DNA from: Candidatus Zixiibacteriota bacterium
Lineage (GTDB): Bacteria > Zixibacteria > MSB-5A5 > GN15 > PGXB01
DNA length: 34,492 nt
NCBI GenBank assembly: GCA_040753495.1
Contig: JBFMEF010000115.1
Location: 1 to 34,492, forward strand
Reading direction: 5' to 3'
The position numbers and the translations under genes are program-made. This document shows, one piece after another, positions 33,045-34,492 of the stretch. The stretch's first letter is position 1, and each line of letters starts with the position of its first letter. Below the pieces are notes generated by a model. That model ran no database searches, had not been told where the DNA came from, and was given only the letters and a program-made list of their open reading frames with translations.

Positions 33045-34289
33045 TCAGAGAAAGTCAAAATCTGATTTCTTCGCTCTCGCATCAAGAATTTTTGGTTTTG
33101 CTTTATTGCCTATTAGGAATTGGTCATGTCTCACCACGGAAAATGAACCGGACTGTTCAAGTTGAATCAAGCGGTCCAAGGCAGGCAGGGAGTTACCATC
33201 GATTGTGCTCAAGTACACCCATTTAGTAGCCCTCGTGATGCCGACAAACAAAAGCTTCTCCACCCTCGCTTCTGAAAACCTTTCGAAACTTTGGGAAAGC
33301 AATCGAGGCATAAAAACTGCATCAAAAGTAAGACCTTTTGCCCCGAAATATGTCATCAGTTTCGGTAAAGAACTGCTGAAATTAAGCCCATTCTCGTTTC
33401 GGCTACGGTATTTCCTCGGAATCTCAACATCGAGACCATGTTCTTTCATTCCCATAGCGAAACCATATAATTGCCGGTTGGTCGGGAACAGGACTACAAT
33501 TCGGTCATTCTTCAGGAGCCTCTCACCTATTTTCGAAACAAGCATCTCTCTTTCGTTTTCGAAATCTCTGGCCAAATAGAACATCGGGGTTTCTTTTTCA
33601 ACCTGCGGCAAACGATTCTGATGCTCGAACGCCTCCCTCTCGCTCTTTGTGGGGATGAAGTGAGAAGCGAGTTTCACTATATAAGGACAAACCCGAAAGG
33701 CCTCAATGAAACTGATATTGGTTCTTCTTATTCCCAGGGCGGATATGATTTCAGATGAGGAGATTCCGGTTTCATATATCTGCTGTTTATCGTCCATGCA
33801 GACAGTGACGTGAGCGGCCAAGCGGCTGATAATCTGAAATGCATCTTTGTCGAGGTCCTGACCTTCATCGACCATCAGAAAATCGTATATTGGAAGGTCT
33901 ATTCTGCCGCTCAGAATATAGTCTTTGACATTTAGTTGCGTCAGCCTGAAATCAGGCACGTTTTCACTTTTGTTCCAAGGTACCCGCCCGATATACTTTT
34001 CATGGAAAAGATGACACCAGTTGGCGAAAACCAACACGTTATCCTCAGGAAGGTCAAGCAAGTTGAGAGCTGATTTTATATAGTCTTTCAAAATATTCGT
34101 ATAGACCAATATGCGGTAGCGGGCCGGGCTTGTTTTGTATTTCTTGCTGAGGAATTGAGCCCGGTAAACTAAAACCATAGTCTTTCCGGAGCCGGGACCT
34201 CCGGTAATAGCAATGTTATTGAGAGGGCTTAATTCAATAGCCCTCTGTTGATCGGGGGTAAGTTCGTTTGGCGGCACTAACCAGTTCAT
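33045..34289 (-). CDS. Compact UvrD/Rep-like superfamily 1 helicase
   Basis: The product is 414 residues, much shorter than UvrD, Rep or PcrA (about 650-720). All core motifs are visible: a Q-like LTPDQQRAIE (10-19), Walker A GGPGSGKT (30-37), Walker B LMVDEGQDL (138-146), motif III MDDKQQIYE (165-173), FRVCP (198-202), motif V FGAKGLTFDAVF (315-326) and motif VI LLFVGITRATKWVYL (346-360). The large 1B/2B insertions are missing, so it is an ATPase of the small SF1 type seen in various accessory and defence loci (GajB-like in size). There is no nuclease motif. It begins six bases after the upstream gene's stop and is thus in an operon with it. DNA or RNA as substrate cannot be told. Confidence 0.9.
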   Translation of the reverse strand: MNWLVPPNELTPDQQRAIELSPLNNIAITGGPGSGKTMVLVYRAQFLSKKYKTSPARYRILVYTNILKDYIKSALNLLDLPEDNVLVFANWCHLFHEKYIGRVPWNKSENVPDFRLTQLNVKDYILSGRIDLPIYDFLMVDEGQDLDKDAFQIISRLAAHVTVCMDDKQQIYETGISSSEIISALGIRRTNISFIEAFRVCPYIVKLASHFIPTKSEREAFEHQNRLPQVEKETPMFYLARDFENEREMLVSKIGERLLKNDRIVVLFPTNRQLYGFAMGMKEHGLDVEIPRKYRSRNENGLNFSSSLPKLMTYFGAKGLTFDAVFMPRLLSQSFERFSEARVEKLLFVGITRATKWVYLSTIDGNSLPALDRLIQLEQSGSFSVVRHDQFLIGNKAKPKILDARAKKSDFDFL

Positions 34290-34295
34290 TGATGT

Positions 34296-34492
34296 CTACT
34301 TTGGCAATAGGTCCGGCAATTCACCGTGGGACTCCCAGGTTCTTGTCCCGGAGGAGCGTTTCTTCAGTTCTGCTTGAGCTTCTTCGGCCAGTTCTTTTTC
34401 TCCCGCCATTTCAGCGGCAGTCAGCATCCAACCCAACTCCCACTCCTCGGCGTCCGATACAGGGGCGAATAGCTCAAGCGCCTGAGCCAGAT
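34296..34492 (-). CDS. 3' end of an unknown gene upstream of the helicase
   Basis: The last 64 codons of a minus-strand gene that enters from the right edge. They read through a helical, Ala/Glu-rich segment (LAQALELFAPVSDAEEWELG, then WMLTAAEMAGEKELAEEAQ) and end HGELPDLLPK before TAG at 34296-34298. The helix pair looks TPR-like. I do not recognise the family. The six-base gap to the helicase start indicates one operon, so this protein is likely the functional partner of the helicase. Confidence 0.75.
   Translation of the reverse strand, partial: LAQALELFAPVSDAEEWELGWMLTAAEMAGEKELAEEAQAELKKRSSGTRTWESHGELPDLLPK

Noticed and set aside
32939-33226. 95-codon plus-strand frame
   Set aside because: About 180 bases are antisense to the helicase C-terminus; only a poor purine stretch precedes the ATG. 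A GGAGGAG upstream at about 32909 has no start codon at the right distance.

Overview
The window looks like a chromosome fragment from an uncultivated bacterium of the broad FCB type; Candidatus Zixibacteria is my best guess. This is inferred from protein style. Many exported proteins end in tandem dockerin-like repeats of the form GDANGNG-x-VNILDVTYLIAYLYKGGP or in a YPNPFNPTT-type C-terminal tail as in type IX secretion, and there is a PUR/DUF3276 protein. No rRNA, tRNA, CRISPR array or transposase was found.

Layout. Positions 1 to about 19,940 are essentially all minus-strand genes. In transcription order from the right these are: (i) an envelope operon at 19,936-15,400 (large Big_2/coiled-coil secreted protein, a degenerate OmpA-like protein, a canonical OmpA-like protein) behind a good TTGACT-17-TACTAT promoter; (ii) module B at 15,283-11,090 (unknown 358-aa protein, soluble protein with an anti-sigma-type HxxxCxxC zinc motif, membrane-anchored Lon-type protease with an FG-GAP-like outer part); (iii) a dockerin protein at 10,902-9,400; (iv) module A at about 9,077-3,743 (ECF-like sigma factor, second HxxxCxxC protein, TPR-CHAT caspase-like protease, exported subtilase with dockerin); (v) a second exported subtilase with a sorting tail, a lipoprotein, and the start of a PUR/DUF3276 gene. 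A noncoding stretch of nearly 1 kb (19,937-20,897) separates these from plus-strand genes for three very large exported proteins (20,898-32,761): an SBBP propeller-dockerin protein, a repeat protein with a sorting tail, and an approximately 1,950-residue Ig/FG-GAP/beta-helix/dockerin protein. The right edge returns to the minus strand with a compact UvrD-like helicase and the 3' end of an upstream partner.

How the genes may work together. Modules A and B have similar layouts: a regulator (certain in A, only suspected in B), a soluble zinc-motif protein that could act as anti-sigma, and a protease whose predicted active-site residues are intact. I read this as a candidate sigma/anti-sigma/protease signalling region with three protease types (CHAT, subtilisin, Lon-like) feeding an envelope and secretion programme. 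That role is inference; the motifs and gene order are visible.

Two exported-protein genes carry a single in-frame stop after which the reading frame continues sensibly (TAG at 507-509, TAA at 27,275-27,277). They may be real nonsense mutations, readthrough sites or sequence errors.
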